From CAWGCE01 sp964480915 (lineage in GTDB: Bacteria; Planctomycetota; Planctomycetia; Pirellulales; Pirellulaceae), in the NCBI GenBank assembly GCA_964480915.1, contig CAYZRS010000005.1, positions 1 through 64,000 of the forward strand: 64,000 nucleotides of DNA, read 5' to 3'. Every line of letters starts with the position of its first letter. Positions within the stretch are counted from its first letter, which is position 1. Below are positions 51,186 through 59,762 of this stretch, in pieces. The notes under the pieces are model-generated. The model did not search any database, was not told the origin of the DNA, and saw only the letters and a list, made by a program, of their open reading frames with translations. Made by a program: the position numbers and the translations under genes.

Positions 51186-52934
51186 ATGCGCATTCTAGGC
51201 ATGGTCAGTCATACCCACGACACAGGCGTGGCCCTCATCAAGGACGGTGAACTCGAATTCGTTGTTGAAGAAGAACGACTTAATCGGGACAAGAAGACCA
51301 AACAATTCCCGTCGCAGTCCTTGCACGCCGCGCTAACCGAACGCGACCTGTCACTGGAAGATGTCGATTGCATCACGATGCCGTGGCATATCCCCACGTT
51401 CTGGCGGACGATCGGTTGGGCAACACTGCGAAAATTCCCGCGCAGTTTGAATCTTGTGCATATGCGAGCTCATCCGCCGCAACAGAACCAGCTCTTTCAA
51501 GGCACGCGATTCCTGGCGAAGAAGCTCCGCAAGCACTTCAATACGACCGCGCTACCACCGATTAAGGGTATCGGGCACCATGATTCTCATGCGGCCGCAT
51601 ACTACATCTCCCCTTTCGAAGACGCGACGGTGCTCGTCATGGATGGCTACGGCGACGATGCAGCTACGAGCCTTTACGTCGGCGAAGGAGATTCGCTGCG
51701 CCGAGTCTGGCACACCCATTTCTTCAACTCGCTCGGCATTCTTTACACGATCGTCACGAAGCATCTAGGCTTCCACCCCAACTGCGACGAAGGCAAAGTG
51801 ATGGGCTTGGCCGCTTATGGTGAATCGACCTACGTGGACGAGTTTCAAAAAGTCCTCACGCTCACCGATGACGGGCGCTATCGGCTGAATATGGACTACT
51901 TCGATTTTGACTGTTACGGATTGGATCGACCGTTCAAGAAGCTGTTTTACGATCGATTCGGCCCCGCCCGCCAGCCTCATGAAGAGCTCTTCGAGCACCA
52001 CTACGACCTTGCATTTGCGCTACAAGCAGTGGTTGAGAACGCCATCCTCCATTTGACCCGCGCGGCGACGAAGAACCACAGTTCTCGTAATCTTTGCTTG
52101 GTCGGTGGAGTCGCTTTGAATTGTGTTGCGAATGCAAAAATCCTGGCAGAGACCGAATTCCATCAAGTCTGGATTCCACCCAACGCATCCGACACCGGCG
52201 CCACGATGGGGAGCGCATTGTGGGAATATCACCAGACTCGGAAGAAGCCGCGCCAATTTCATTTAAAGCATGCGTTCTATGGCAAAGAATACGCTCCGTC
52301 CGAAATTGAAAACGCTTTGAATCAGTTCGGCATGAGCTTCGATGTCATGGACTATGAAGCGCTCATTCAACAGGTCGCCCAAGACCTCGCAGATGGCAAG
52401 ATTGTCGGCTGGTTCCAAGGTCGATTCGAAATGGGGCCTCGCGCGCTGGGAAATCGCTCGATACTGGCCGACGCCAGACGAGCCGACATGAAAGACATCC
52501 TCAATGCTCGCGTGAAACATCGCGAAGCGTTCCGCCCGTTTGCTCCTGTCATCCTACAAGAACGCGTCAGTGATTGGTTCCAGATCGATCAAGCCGATCC
52601 GTTCATGACCATCGCCCCGCGGGTGCGTCCAGAAAAAGCCGGCCTCATTCCCTCTGGCGTTCACTTAGATGGCACAGCGCGAATCCAAACGGTTGAACGA
52701 GAGGCCAACGAGCGTTACTACGACCTCATTCACGCATTTGAGGCGTTGACAGGCGTTCCGATCATTTTGAATACCAGCTTCAACCGACAGGAACCGATCG
52801 TCGCTCGACCGGAAGAGGCCATCTCCTGCTTCCTACGCACCGACATGGATGTGCTCGTCATGGGCGACCACTATAGCACGGACCATAATGAGCAATCGGT
52901 CCGGCTCGCCGACGAACGATTCGCCCATGCCTAA
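51186..52934 (+). CDS. Carbamoyltransferase, NodU/CmcH/TobZ family
   Basis: These enzymes make carbamoyl-AMP from carbamoyl phosphate and ATP and transfer carbamoyl to hydroxyls of sugars or antibiotics. The 582-residue protein has the YrdC-like/Kae1-type N-domain: SHTHDTGVALIKDGELEF, EEERLNRDKKTKQFP, GHHDSHAAAYYISPF near 138, LVMDGYGDDA and KVMGLAAYGE near 205, with metal-binding His. The C-terminal carbamoyltransferase domain has GRFEMGPRALGNRSILADAR near 413 and ILNTSFNRQEPIV near 540. It precedes a surface-polysaccharide cluster by several kilobases, so a sugar target is plausible but not shown. AAGGAAG lies before the ATG. Confidence 0.92.
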   Translation: MRILGMVSHTHDTGVALIKDGELEFVVEEERLNRDKKTKQFPSQSLHAALTERDLSLEDVDCITMPWHIPTFWRTIGWATLRKFPRSLNLVHMRAHPPQQNQLFQGTRFLAKKLRKHFNTTALPPIKGIGHHDSHAAAYYISPFEDATVLVMDGYGDDAATSLYVGEGDSLRRVWHTHFFNSLGILYTIVTKHLGFHPNCDEGKVMGLAAYGESTYVDEFQKVLTLTDDGRYRLNMDYFDFDCYGLDRPFKKLFYDRFGPARQPHEELFEHHYDLAFALQAVVENAILHLTRAATKNHSSRNLCLVGGVALNCVANAKILAETEFHQVWIPPNASDTGATMGSALWEYHQTRKKPRQFHLKHAFYGKEYAPSEIENALNQFGMSFDVMDYEALIQQVAQDLADGKIVGWFQGRFEMGPRALGNRSILADARRADMKDILNARVKHREAFRPFAPVILQERVSDWFQIDQADPFMTIAPRVRPEKAGLIPSGVHLDGTARIQTVEREANERYYDLIHAFEALTGVPIILNTSFNRQEPIVARPEEAISCFLRTDMDVLVMGDHYSTDHNEQSVRLADERFAHA

Positions 52935-52947
52935 GTCAGGCAGCGAA

Positions 52948-54492
52948 TCAATCACCGCTGCCGTCGTCGAGAACGACTTGCGTGTTAAAGAACCAATCGT
53001 GAATGGATCGGCTACGCTTGGCGAAGAGCGCCACGCCTGCATTCGCCACCGTCGTCACGCCTAAGATCCCAGCCAGCGAATCGGCCAGGAATGTCGGGAT
53101 CACGATATCGATCGCTTCGCTGTAGAGGAGCCCCCAGATCGGCAAGAACTGAGCTACCGATCGCAAAGCCAATCGCCATCGATTGGGGCGCAGACCGTGT
53201 TCATCAACGATGCGAATCTGCATCAGTTTCTTGCCAGCTGTCGTTCCCCACTTGGACTGGAAGAAGGCGGTGATTGCCGGAACAAACAAAGCTAGGGCGA
53301 CCGAAATGCCTCCTGCGAGACTCCGCAAATAGCCTTGGTTTGGATTGTCCTCGACCAAGTCCTTGAGGACTCCAATGCCACCGATGCACATGCCAACGAC
53401 CGCGAGACCGATCAGCAGGTCGATGCCCCATGCCAAGCCACGCACGATCCGACCCGCCGATCGGACGTTGTGCGGGCGGGCATGATACATGGCATATCCA
53501 GCCTGCTCGAAAGACTCGAACCGATTCTCCGCCGATTTGTCGAGCAACCGTTCGAGGATCGATCGCCAGGCGATCGGTAAGTTGTTGGGCCAGGGTTCGG
53601 GAAATTCTACTGGTGCAAGTCGATGCGCTTCGATGGCGCCTTGAATGCTGCTGGTGCGAAACTTAAAAGGTGGCTGACCAAATGTCATTTCGAAAAGCAT
53701 CACGCCCAGAGCGTACTGATCGGTTTGTACGTTGGGGGCAACTCCATCGAACAGTTCCGGTGCCATATAGGACGGCGTGCCAGCGATCGGCCCAGCATCC
53801 TGGTCGGCCGATGAGATCCTCTTGGACAGACCAAAGTCAGAGAGTTTTACGATCTTTCCATCAGACAGCAGGATGTTGCTTGGCTTGATATCGCCGTGCA
53901 CGATGTCGAAGCGAGCCGATTGCCTCAGCGCTTCGATCACTTGCAAGCCGATATCGACGACTTCCTTGTACGACAACGGCGAATCGCGCATGCGGTCTTC
54001 GAGTGTCGGGCCATCGATCAATTCCATTGCCAGGAACGGCATTTTGTCATCGCGACGACTGACGTAGTAAATATGAACGACGTTCGCGTGATTGACGCGT
54101 GCTTGCGCTCGAGCCTCCTGCAACAATCGCTCGACGTTCTCCTGCCCTCCGGACGACGCCTTGTTATTCGAGATAACTTTAAGGGCGACGTAGCGTTGCA
54201 GTGATTCGTCGAGAGCCGTGTAGACGGTCCCCATGCCACCGGTACCAAGTTGGCTGACGATCTTGAAGTGCTCGAGGCAGGTACCGATCAGATCCGCTTC
54301 CGCCATCGCGGGGACCGCAAAACGACTCGGCGTTTTCCCATCAAGAATAATCGTCTGCGTGACATTACCGTTGAGCATCTGCTGCGAGATTTCCCGCTTG
54401 CATTGGTGGCAATGACCACCCTCGACCGGACTGACGGAGACTTCAGCACCACAGACGCATCGATATTTCATCTGGGGTGCGGAATCACTCAT
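52948..54492 (-). CDS. Membrane Ser/Thr protein kinase with zinc ribbon and RDD domain
   Basis: From the ATG at 54492 the protein is 514 residues. A zinc ribbon (C12, C14, C28, C31; CVCG and CHQC) is followed by a Hanks-type kinase domain (about 70-335): LGTGGMGTVYTALDE, VALKVISNN, IVHGDIKPSNILLSD near 195, VKLSDFGLSKR, GTPSYMAPELFDG. The catalytic loop reads HGD rather than HRD. The C-terminal half is an RDD domain with about four membrane helices (RGLAWGIDLLIGLAVVGM, AGKKLMQIRIVDEHG). It probably signals at the cytoplasmic membrane. The 14 bp between its stop and the carbamoyltransferase stop show convergent transcription. tRNA-Lys lies just upstream on the same strand. Confidence 0.9.
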   Translation of the reverse strand: MSDSAPQMKYRCVCGAEVSVSPVEGGHCHQCKREISQQMLNGNVTQTIILDGKTPSRFAVPAMAEADLIGTCLEHFKIVSQLGTGGMGTVYTALDESLQRYVALKVISNNKASSGGQENVERLLQEARAQARVNHANVVHIYYVSRRDDKMPFLAMELIDGPTLEDRMRDSPLSYKEVVDIGLQVIEALRQSARFDIVHGDIKPSNILLSDGKIVKLSDFGLSKRISSADQDAGPIAGTPSYMAPELFDGVAPNVQTDQYALGVMLFEMTFGQPPFKFRTSSIQGAIEAHRLAPVEFPEPWPNNLPIAWRSILERLLDKSAENRFESFEQAGYAMYHARPHNVRSAGRIVRGLAWGIDLLIGLAVVGMCIGGIGVLKDLVEDNPNQGYLRSLAGGISVALALFVPAITAFFQSKWGTTAGKKLMQIRIVDEHGLRPNRWRLALRSVAQFLPIWGLLYSEAIDIVIPTFLADSLAGILGVTTVANAGVALFAKRSRSIHDWFFNTQVVLDDGSGD

Positions 54493-54613
54493 AGTTCCCA
54501 ACCTCGGCAACAGAGGTCGACCATGACGAGCGGATGGAATGGGCCGTTCATCCAATCGTAACAGCAAAGAAGCGGATACCGAACGGCAGCGGCGCGATAT
54601 GCGCAAGAGAAAA

Positions 54614-54686
<73 letters not shown>

Positions 54687-54872
54687 TAAGACTCGACAAA
54701 TCAAGTCCCAATACGGTAGCGACCTTCCCATGAAAAGGCTAGGGCTCCACCCCGTCAGTTACGCGAATTTACGCCATCGCAGCATGATCAATCGATGCAA
54801 CGATGGCAATTGTCCGAATCGCGGGCCCGCGGGGGTGCCAGAGACTGGTGATCGTGCCCTCGTAACGACGCG

Positions 54873-55274
54873 TTACGTGTCGCTAGGTTCGGCCGGCTGC
54901 CACTTTTTAAGAAACGCTTTCTGTTTGGCGTGACGAGCGTAATCGAGCGTGCTCTTACCTTTGACGTTGGGGTGAGTCACGTCAGCGCCCGCTACGGCGA
55001 GCAATTCTGCGACCTCCCAATGGTTTCCGCTGGCTGCCAGTGTAGAAGCGGTATTGCCATCATTATCGATGGCATTCACATTGGCGCTGCTCTCGATCAG
55101 CAACTTCGTGGTGACACTCTGGCCATTAAAGGCCGCGTACATCAACGCCGTCCAACCGTAACGTCCGTCAATAATGGCATCGACTTTCAGCCCGTCGTCC
55201 AACAGATTTCGAACGCGATCGGCGTCGCCCCGAGCTGCCGCGTCGCCCAAAGACTTCTTCACTTTGCTTCCCAT
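54873..55274 (-). CDS. Ankyrin-repeat protein
   Basis: The 133-residue protein consists of about three and a half ankyrin repeats after a short basic start: KSLGDAAARGDADRVRNLLD, GWTALMYAAFNGQSVTTKLL, GNTASTLAASGNHWEVAELL and a final KGKSTLDYARHAKQKAFL. Ankyrin repeats bind partner proteins; there is no signal peptide, so a cytosolic role is likely. It is a single gene between tRNA-Lys and a divergent selenoprotein candidate. Partner unknown. Confidence 0.88.
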   Translation of the reverse strand: MGSKVKKSLGDAAARGDADRVRNLLDDGLKVDAIIDGRYGWTALMYAAFNGQSVTTKLLIESSANVNAIDNDGNTASTLAASGNHWEVAELLAVAGADVTHPNVKGKSTLDYARHAKQKAFLKKWQPAEPSDT

Positions 55275-55660
55275 AGTCGGCTCTTACTACTCCTAATTCC
55301 TGCTTTCTATGAATCCGCTTGACGTTGGGCGGTGGCAGGCGGGCGAAGGACAGTGAACGGACGCAACCGTCTGCGGACACACCAAACACCATCCAAAGCG
55401 GTTGCCATTCCGCATCATTCCTATGGTACGAAACCTCCCGAAAAAGGTGAAGAGCCGGTAAGACCGTTCTAACCGGACCATGGATCGACGGCGTCGAAAG
55501 TGGCGAAAAACGGCTGTAACGAACGAAAAATGAGAACTGAATTTCACCAAAGCCGTTATACTGAGGGGAGCCGGTTTCCCAGGCAACAGCCTCCGGCGGA
55601 ACGGATGGCTCCATCGAACGGCTCCATCGACTCAACCGAAATTAGGCAGGAACTTTTTTC
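55275..55660. other. Divergent intergenic region (ankyrin / redoxin)
   Basis: These 386 bases must hold the promoters of two divergent genes. A TATACT at 55558-55563 on the plus strand is a possible -10 for the redoxin gene, without a clear -35. AGGA lies ten bases before the ATG at 55661. An imperfect repeat GGCTCCATCGA occurs twice near 55605-55630. No RNA gene or other ORF is supported. Confidence 0.35.
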
Positions 55661-56746
55661 ATGGCAACAGCACGACGACGGCTGCGGGTTCGTTCCATCG
55701 AAACGCTGGAAGAGCGGATCGTTTTTGACGCGGTCCCAGATTTTACGCTGATGGACGTGAATACGAATTCGGCGACTTACCAACAATCGGTTTCGCCACG
55801 AGATTTCATGGGGCAAGTCAGCGGTTGGTACTTCGGTCATTCCACATGATCGTACTGCAGTAGTCAGTTTGGCTACCTCCAAGACCTGCAAGACGACCTT
55901 GAACAGCACTACCCATCGGTCGACATTCAGATTCTGGGTGTGAATGAACACGGTTTCGACGGCGACATCCCCGGATTCACCGACGGCCGTGATTTGCCGT
56001 TTCTCCAAGACCTAGACACCGATTCCAATGGTGTTTCTGACGTTTGGTATGACTCGTGGGAAATCACCTATCGCGATGTGGTCGTGACCGACGCCAACAA
56101 CGAACCGGTCGGAACGCTCAACGTGACCAGCTCTTCGCTGGCCGATGCCGATAACTATGCGGCGTTACGCAGCCTGTTTACCGACAATATTGCGCCGAAT
56201 TCAACACCGGATAGCATTTGGCAAAACCCAATCGAACCGCTCCAAGTCAACACCGACGGGTTCATCGGGCCACTGGATGCATTGCTCGTGATCAACGCGC
56301 TGTCCGAATACCCAGATGGGCAGTTGCCGAATTCAATCTCTGGCGAGGCACCCTATTTGGATCCGAGTGGCGATGGCATTTTGACACCTGTCGATCCGCT
56401 TATCATCATCAACTATCTGAACAACCAAAGCTCGTCCGCTGGACTCACAGCGCCGCTGTCGGCGGCTGCTGAGATGGGAACTTCTGAATCGGCAGTTGCC
56501 ACATTCACGACCAATCTGAACTCGGCAACTCCAAACCGAGAAATGACGGTCGACGCGATGATGGCCGAATTCGACTCGTCAAGCCAACCTCCGACAACAC
56601 CTCTCTTGCCGCCAGCACGTATTTCGGCAGAACAGCTGGAGCTGCAGGATCCCTTCCGTGCAGACCGCGTTCACCAAGATGAACAAGAGCAAGACGAGAA
56701 CGCCGACGAACGGTGGTCGCAACACGTTTTGTCTGTCCAACTTTGA
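55661..56746 (+). CDS. Probable selenoprotein: redoxin with UxxC motif and dockerin-like domain
   Basis: Read through the in-frame TGA at 55847-55849 as selenocysteine, this is a 361-residue thioredoxin-fold protein. The planctomycete export motif LEERIVFDA is at 18-26, PDFTLMDVN starts the redoxin domain, and MGQVSGWYFGHST leads to U63-S64-Y65-C66, the position of the CxxC active site, followed by SSQFGYLQDLQDDLEQHYP and IQILGVNEHGFDG. Two EF-hand-like dockerin repeats lie at about 190-250 (VNTDGFIGPLDALLVINAL, LDPSGDGILTPVDPLIIINY). The frame continues for 298 codons after the TGA without an indel. A hairpin resembling a bacterial SECIS follows the TGA. The alternative is a Cys-to-stop mutation making a pseudogene. 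It is convergent with a thioredoxin-family gene. Confidence 0.75.
55847..55876 (+). promoter_or_regulatory. Candidate bacterial SECIS element
   Basis: After the TGA (55847-55849), GTAGTC (55860-55865) and GGCTAC (55871-55876) form a 6-bp stem with one T-G wobble and the loop AGTTT (55866-55870). Sixteen bases separate the TGA from the loop, and G is the second loop base. As I recall, bacterial SECIS rules ask for a 16-37 base spacing and a G among the first two loop bases, so it fits at the lower limit. The stem is short, and chance occurrence is possible. Confidence 0.55.
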
Positions 56747-56776
56747 ACCGGCTCGCAACCGAACTGGCGACGCTTG

Positions 56777-57370
56777 CTACTCGGAACGGGCCGCAGCAAA
56801 ATAGTCAGGCTCGTGGCCAGCTCGCCATTTGATGTTGCAGCCAATGCTGGGCTTTTGAGTCTCGGCGACGGGGCGGCCGTCCAGGACCGCATCCATGGCC
56901 ATTCTTAAATCGTGCCCGGTCACAGGGATGTCGGATTGTGGTCTGCTGGAATCCAATTGGCCGCGATAGACAAGCTTCCGCTCCGCATCGAACAGGAAAA
57001 AATCAGGGGTACAGGCGGCGCGAAAACGCTTTGCAATCGTTTGCTCCTCGTCGAAGAGATAAGGAAACACATAGCCGCGATTCTCTGCTTCGTGCACCAT
57101 CTGCTCGGGCGAGTCCAACGGATGCTGGGTCGTGTCGTTCGAGTTAATCCCAACGATGGCGACGCCTTGCGGCAGGTATTGGCAAGCGAGTTTGGCTAAT
57201 TCAGGCGCTATGTGGATCACGTAGGGACAGTGGTTACACAGGAACATGACTAACAGAACCGGATGTTCGTCGAAATCGCTGCGCGCGATGATACGGCCAT
57301 CGACATTGGCCAATTCAAAATCGGGAGCTGTCGATCCCAAAGGCATCATCGTGCTGCGGGTGAGTACCAT
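56777..57370 (-). CDS. Thioredoxin-family protein (AhpC/TSA-like)
   Basis: From the ATG at 57370 (AAAGGT seven bases upstream) the 197-residue protein has the peroxiredoxin/thioredoxin-like fold: GSTAPDFELANVDGR near 12-26, LLVMFLCNHCPYVIHIAPEL near 42-60 with the CNHC active site, VAIVGINSNDTTQ, FPYLFDEEQTIAKRF, and the cis-Pro region ACTPDFFLFDAERKLVYRGQ. There is no signal peptide, so it is probably cytosolic. It is a familiar FLCNHCPYV-type subgroup whose substrate is not defined. It faces the selenoprotein candidate tail to tail, 30 bp apart. Confidence 0.9.
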   Translation of the reverse strand: MVLTRSTMMPLGSTAPDFELANVDGRIIARSDFDEHPVLLVMFLCNHCPYVIHIAPELAKLACQYLPQGVAIVGINSNDTTQHPLDSPEQMVHEAENRGYVFPYLFDEEQTIAKRFRAACTPDFFLFDAERKLVYRGQLDSSRPQSDIPVTGHDLRMAMDAVLDGRPVAETQKPSIGCNIKWRAGHEPDYFAAARSE

Positions 57371-57496
57371 CTCGCGACCTTTCTGAGGGCTCCAGGCCCG
57401 CAAGCGTGCTTTAGTTCACATTGACCGGCGCCCAGGCGCGGCGTACGGGCATTTATCGCTCAAAAACGGTGTGAATGCGATTAACCATCCATTTGT

Positions 57497-57510
57497 AACG
57501 ATTCATCGTT
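57497..57510. promoter_or_regulatory. Inverted repeat AACGAT-TC-ATCGTT in divergent intergenic region
   Basis: AACGAT (57497-57502) and ATCGTT (57505-57510) are separated by two bases in an A/T-rich stretch between the thioredoxin gene and the polysaccharide cluster. It has the symmetry of a transcription-factor site. Nothing else is evident in the 280-base interval 57371-57650. Confidence 0.3.
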
Positions 57511-57650
57511 GTTAATTTTACCCGCTTTTTCCACTTTCACAGGTTTCGAGGACCGTTAGGGCAATTTAGAATGCGGGGATTCCCATGGGGCTCACTCGGA
57601 CCGCATTCGTGCTTTTGCCGACGTGAAATTCGTTCCAACCCAAGACTCGC

Positions 57651-58475
57651 ATGAATCCGCAACAGACCTCGTCCTACCCGATCTCCCGCCGTCAGACCTC
57701 TTCGAGCCGTGAAGTAGTCACGATCGTGATCCCTTGCTTCAATGAAGAAGAGTCGATCGCGGGTCTCCGCTACGCGCTCACAGAACTCGAAGCCGATCTG
57801 GGACTTCAATACGACTTGCAGTTCATCGTTGTCGATGACGGCAGCTCGGACAATACGGTTTGGAACCTGCGAATCGAGTTCGACAACTGGGACAATTTGA
57901 CGATTCTTGAACATGAGATGAATGAAGGCGTGGCTGCTGCGATCATGACCGGGATCGCTCACGCTGATAGCGAGATCGTCGCCTCGATGGATTTTGACTG
58001 CAGTTACAATCCGGTCCAGTTTGGCGCTATGTTGCCGCTGCTCAAAGAAGAGGTCGACATGGTTACGGCTTCTCCTTACCACCCCGAAGGAACCGTACGT
58101 AGCATTCCAGCTTGGCGACTGGGTCTTTCGAAAGCAGCATCCCGACTTTACGGTTATGTCATCAAGCCAAAGCTTCACACCTACACCAGCTGCTTCCGTG
58201 TCTATCGCCGCACTTCGGTGATCGGACTGGACATCCGCAATAGCGGGTTCGTTGGAGTCGCTGAGCTTGTGGTTCGATTGGACCAGCGTGGCGGTCAGAT
58301 TGTTGAGTGTCCAGCGACACTCGACGTCCGACAGTTCGGCCAGTCAAAAATGAACGTCTTCCGAGCAGCTTGCGGACATTTACGTTTGCTATCTCAAGCT
58401 GCCGTATCACGATTGTTGCGACGTGAGTCAGACAATCGCGAATTCGAACCAGAGAAAGCGACTTGCCGCGTTTAG
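57651..58475 (+). CDS. Glycosyltransferase family 2 (DPM1-like)
   Basis: The 274-residue cytosolic enzyme transfers a sugar from a nucleotide donor, often to a polyprenyl phosphate. The GT-A fold shows VTIVIPCFNEEESIAGL near 23, FIVVDDGSSDNTVW near 58, EHEMNEGVAAAIMTGI near 86 and SMDFDCSYNPVQFGAML near 110, where DFD takes the place of the DxD metal motif. No membrane helices are apparent, unlike DPM-type enzymes with C-terminal anchors. It opens a same-strand cluster of at least seven polysaccharide genes. The exact donor and acceptor cannot be read from sequence. Confidence 0.9.
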   Translation: MNPQQTSSYPISRRQTSSSREVVTIVIPCFNEEESIAGLRYALTELEADLGLQYDLQFIVVDDGSSDNTVWNLRIEFDNWDNLTILEHEMNEGVAAAIMTGIAHADSEIVASMDFDCSYNPVQFGAMLPLLKEEVDMVTASPYHPEGTVRSIPAWRLGLSKAASRLYGYVIKPKLHTYTSCFRVYRRTSVIGLDIRNSGFVGVAELVVRLDQRGGQIVECPATLDVRQFGQSKMNVFRAACGHLRLLSQAAVSRLLRRESDNREFEPEKATCRV

Positions 58476-58533
58476 TTGGCAACTTCGCTCCCTAATTGAA
58501 CAATTGTCTTTTCGTTTAGAGCAAGGAATACCC

Positions 58534-59760
58534 ATGTCGACCGTTGAACCATCCACTCGCTCACTCCCATCCGACCAAAACACGAGCGGGCGAACTCTCG
58601 GCCAGGAAGAAATCGCTTCCCTGATCACGGCAATCGAGAGTGGTACACTCACGAGCACCAAAGGTCAATTTGTAAAGAGCTTCGAGCAAGCCTTTGCCGC
58701 CCAATTGGGCATGGCTCACGGCCATGCGTGCTCTTCCGGCACCGCTGCGCTCCACACCGCCATCGCCGCGGTCGACCCAGAACCGGGCGACGAAATCGTG
58801 ACGACGTCGATCACCGACATGGGTGGATTGACCCCGATGCTTTACCAGGGTGCGATTCCTGTTTTCGCCGATGTCGATCCAAGAACGTACAACATTACGG
58901 CCGAATCGATTGAAAAAGTCCTTTCGCATCGCACGAAAGCGATCATGGTGACGCACCTGTTCGGAAACCCGTGCGAGATGGGCCCGATCATGGAACTTGC
59001 CAAGTCGCGTGACCTTCCTGTCATCGAAGACTGTGCCCAAGCGTTTGGCGCGACGGTCAATGGACAAGATGTGGGCACGATCGGTGATATCGGTTGCTTC
59101 AGCCTCCAACAAGGCAAACACATCACCACCGGCGAGGGTGGTGTCGTTGTCACCAACAATGCCGAATTGGGTCGTCGCTCGTTCTTGTTCATCAACAAGG
59201 CATGGGGCTATGGCGATTCCAACCCGGACCATTACTTCCTAGCACTCAATTATCGAATGAATGAACTTGCAGGAGCCGTCGCGATGGCTCAGCTAGAGAA
59301 GCTTGATGGTTCGGTAAGCCAACGAGTCGCGATGGCTGAATTGTTCACGCAAAAACTGGAAGGCACACCAGGAATCGGCCTGCCTCCGATCGCCGATGAC
59401 GCGGTAGCGACTTTCTGGAAATACTCGGTCGATGTCGATCCCGATGTGATCGAAGGGGGCACCGTCGCCCTTGGAGCTGCATTGAAAGAGCGTGGAATAT
59501 TCTGTGCACCTCGCTATATCCAAAAACCGGCATTCCAATGTGCGGTCATCAAGGATCAACGAACTTTCGGAAACAGTCGTTTCCCATTCACCATGGCACT
59601 GCCAGACGCGGTCGATTATTCGCCTGAGAAGTTCCCAGGCACATTTGAAGCGTTGGCTCGAGTCCTTGTCCTTCCCTGGAACGAGAAGTACTCGGTCGAA
59701 GACGTAGAATATATCGCCACCAACATCCGCGAAGCAGCCGCCAGTCTAGCAAAGGCATAA
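58534..59760 (+). CDS. DegT/DnrJ/EryC1/StrS family sugar aminotransferase
   Basis: This PLP enzyme aminates keto-sugars bound to nucleotides. From the ATG at 58534 (AAGGA upstream) it is 408 residues: HACSSGTAALHTAIAAVDPE near 66, GDEIVTTSITDMGGLTPML, PVIEDCAQAFGA near 168 (Asp holding PLP nitrogen), GCFSLQQGKHITTGEGGVV near 190 (PLP Lys), and the ALNYRMNELAGAVAMAQLEK block near 235. It is followed only 2 bp later by a Gfo/Idh/MocA dehydrogenase and then an acetyltransferase. That combination fits synthesis of a 3-amino or 3-acetamido sugar (as in WbpB/WbpE/WbpD), which is inference from context. Confidence 0.93.
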   Translation: MSTVEPSTRSLPSDQNTSGRTLGQEEIASLITAIESGTLTSTKGQFVKSFEQAFAAQLGMAHGHACSSGTAALHTAIAAVDPEPGDEIVTTSITDMGGLTPMLYQGAIPVFADVDPRTYNITAESIEKVLSHRTKAIMVTHLFGNPCEMGPIMELAKSRDLPVIEDCAQAFGATVNGQDVGTIGDIGCFSLQQGKHITTGEGGVVVTNNAELGRRSFLFINKAWGYGDSNPDHYFLALNYRMNELAGAVAMAQLEKLDGSVSQRVAMAELFTQKLEGTPGIGLPPIADDAVATFWKYSVDVDPDVIEGGTVALGAALKERGIFCAPRYIQKPAFQCAVIKDQRTFGNSRFPFTMALPDAVDYSPEKFPGTFEALARVLVLPWNEKYSVEDVEYIATNIREAAASLAKA

Positions 59761-59762
59761 AC

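Noticed and set aside
55940..56746. Separate gene starting at ATG 55940
   Set aside because: It is in the same frame as 55661 and would begin in the middle of the redoxin domain. Reading through the TGA gives a complete domain.
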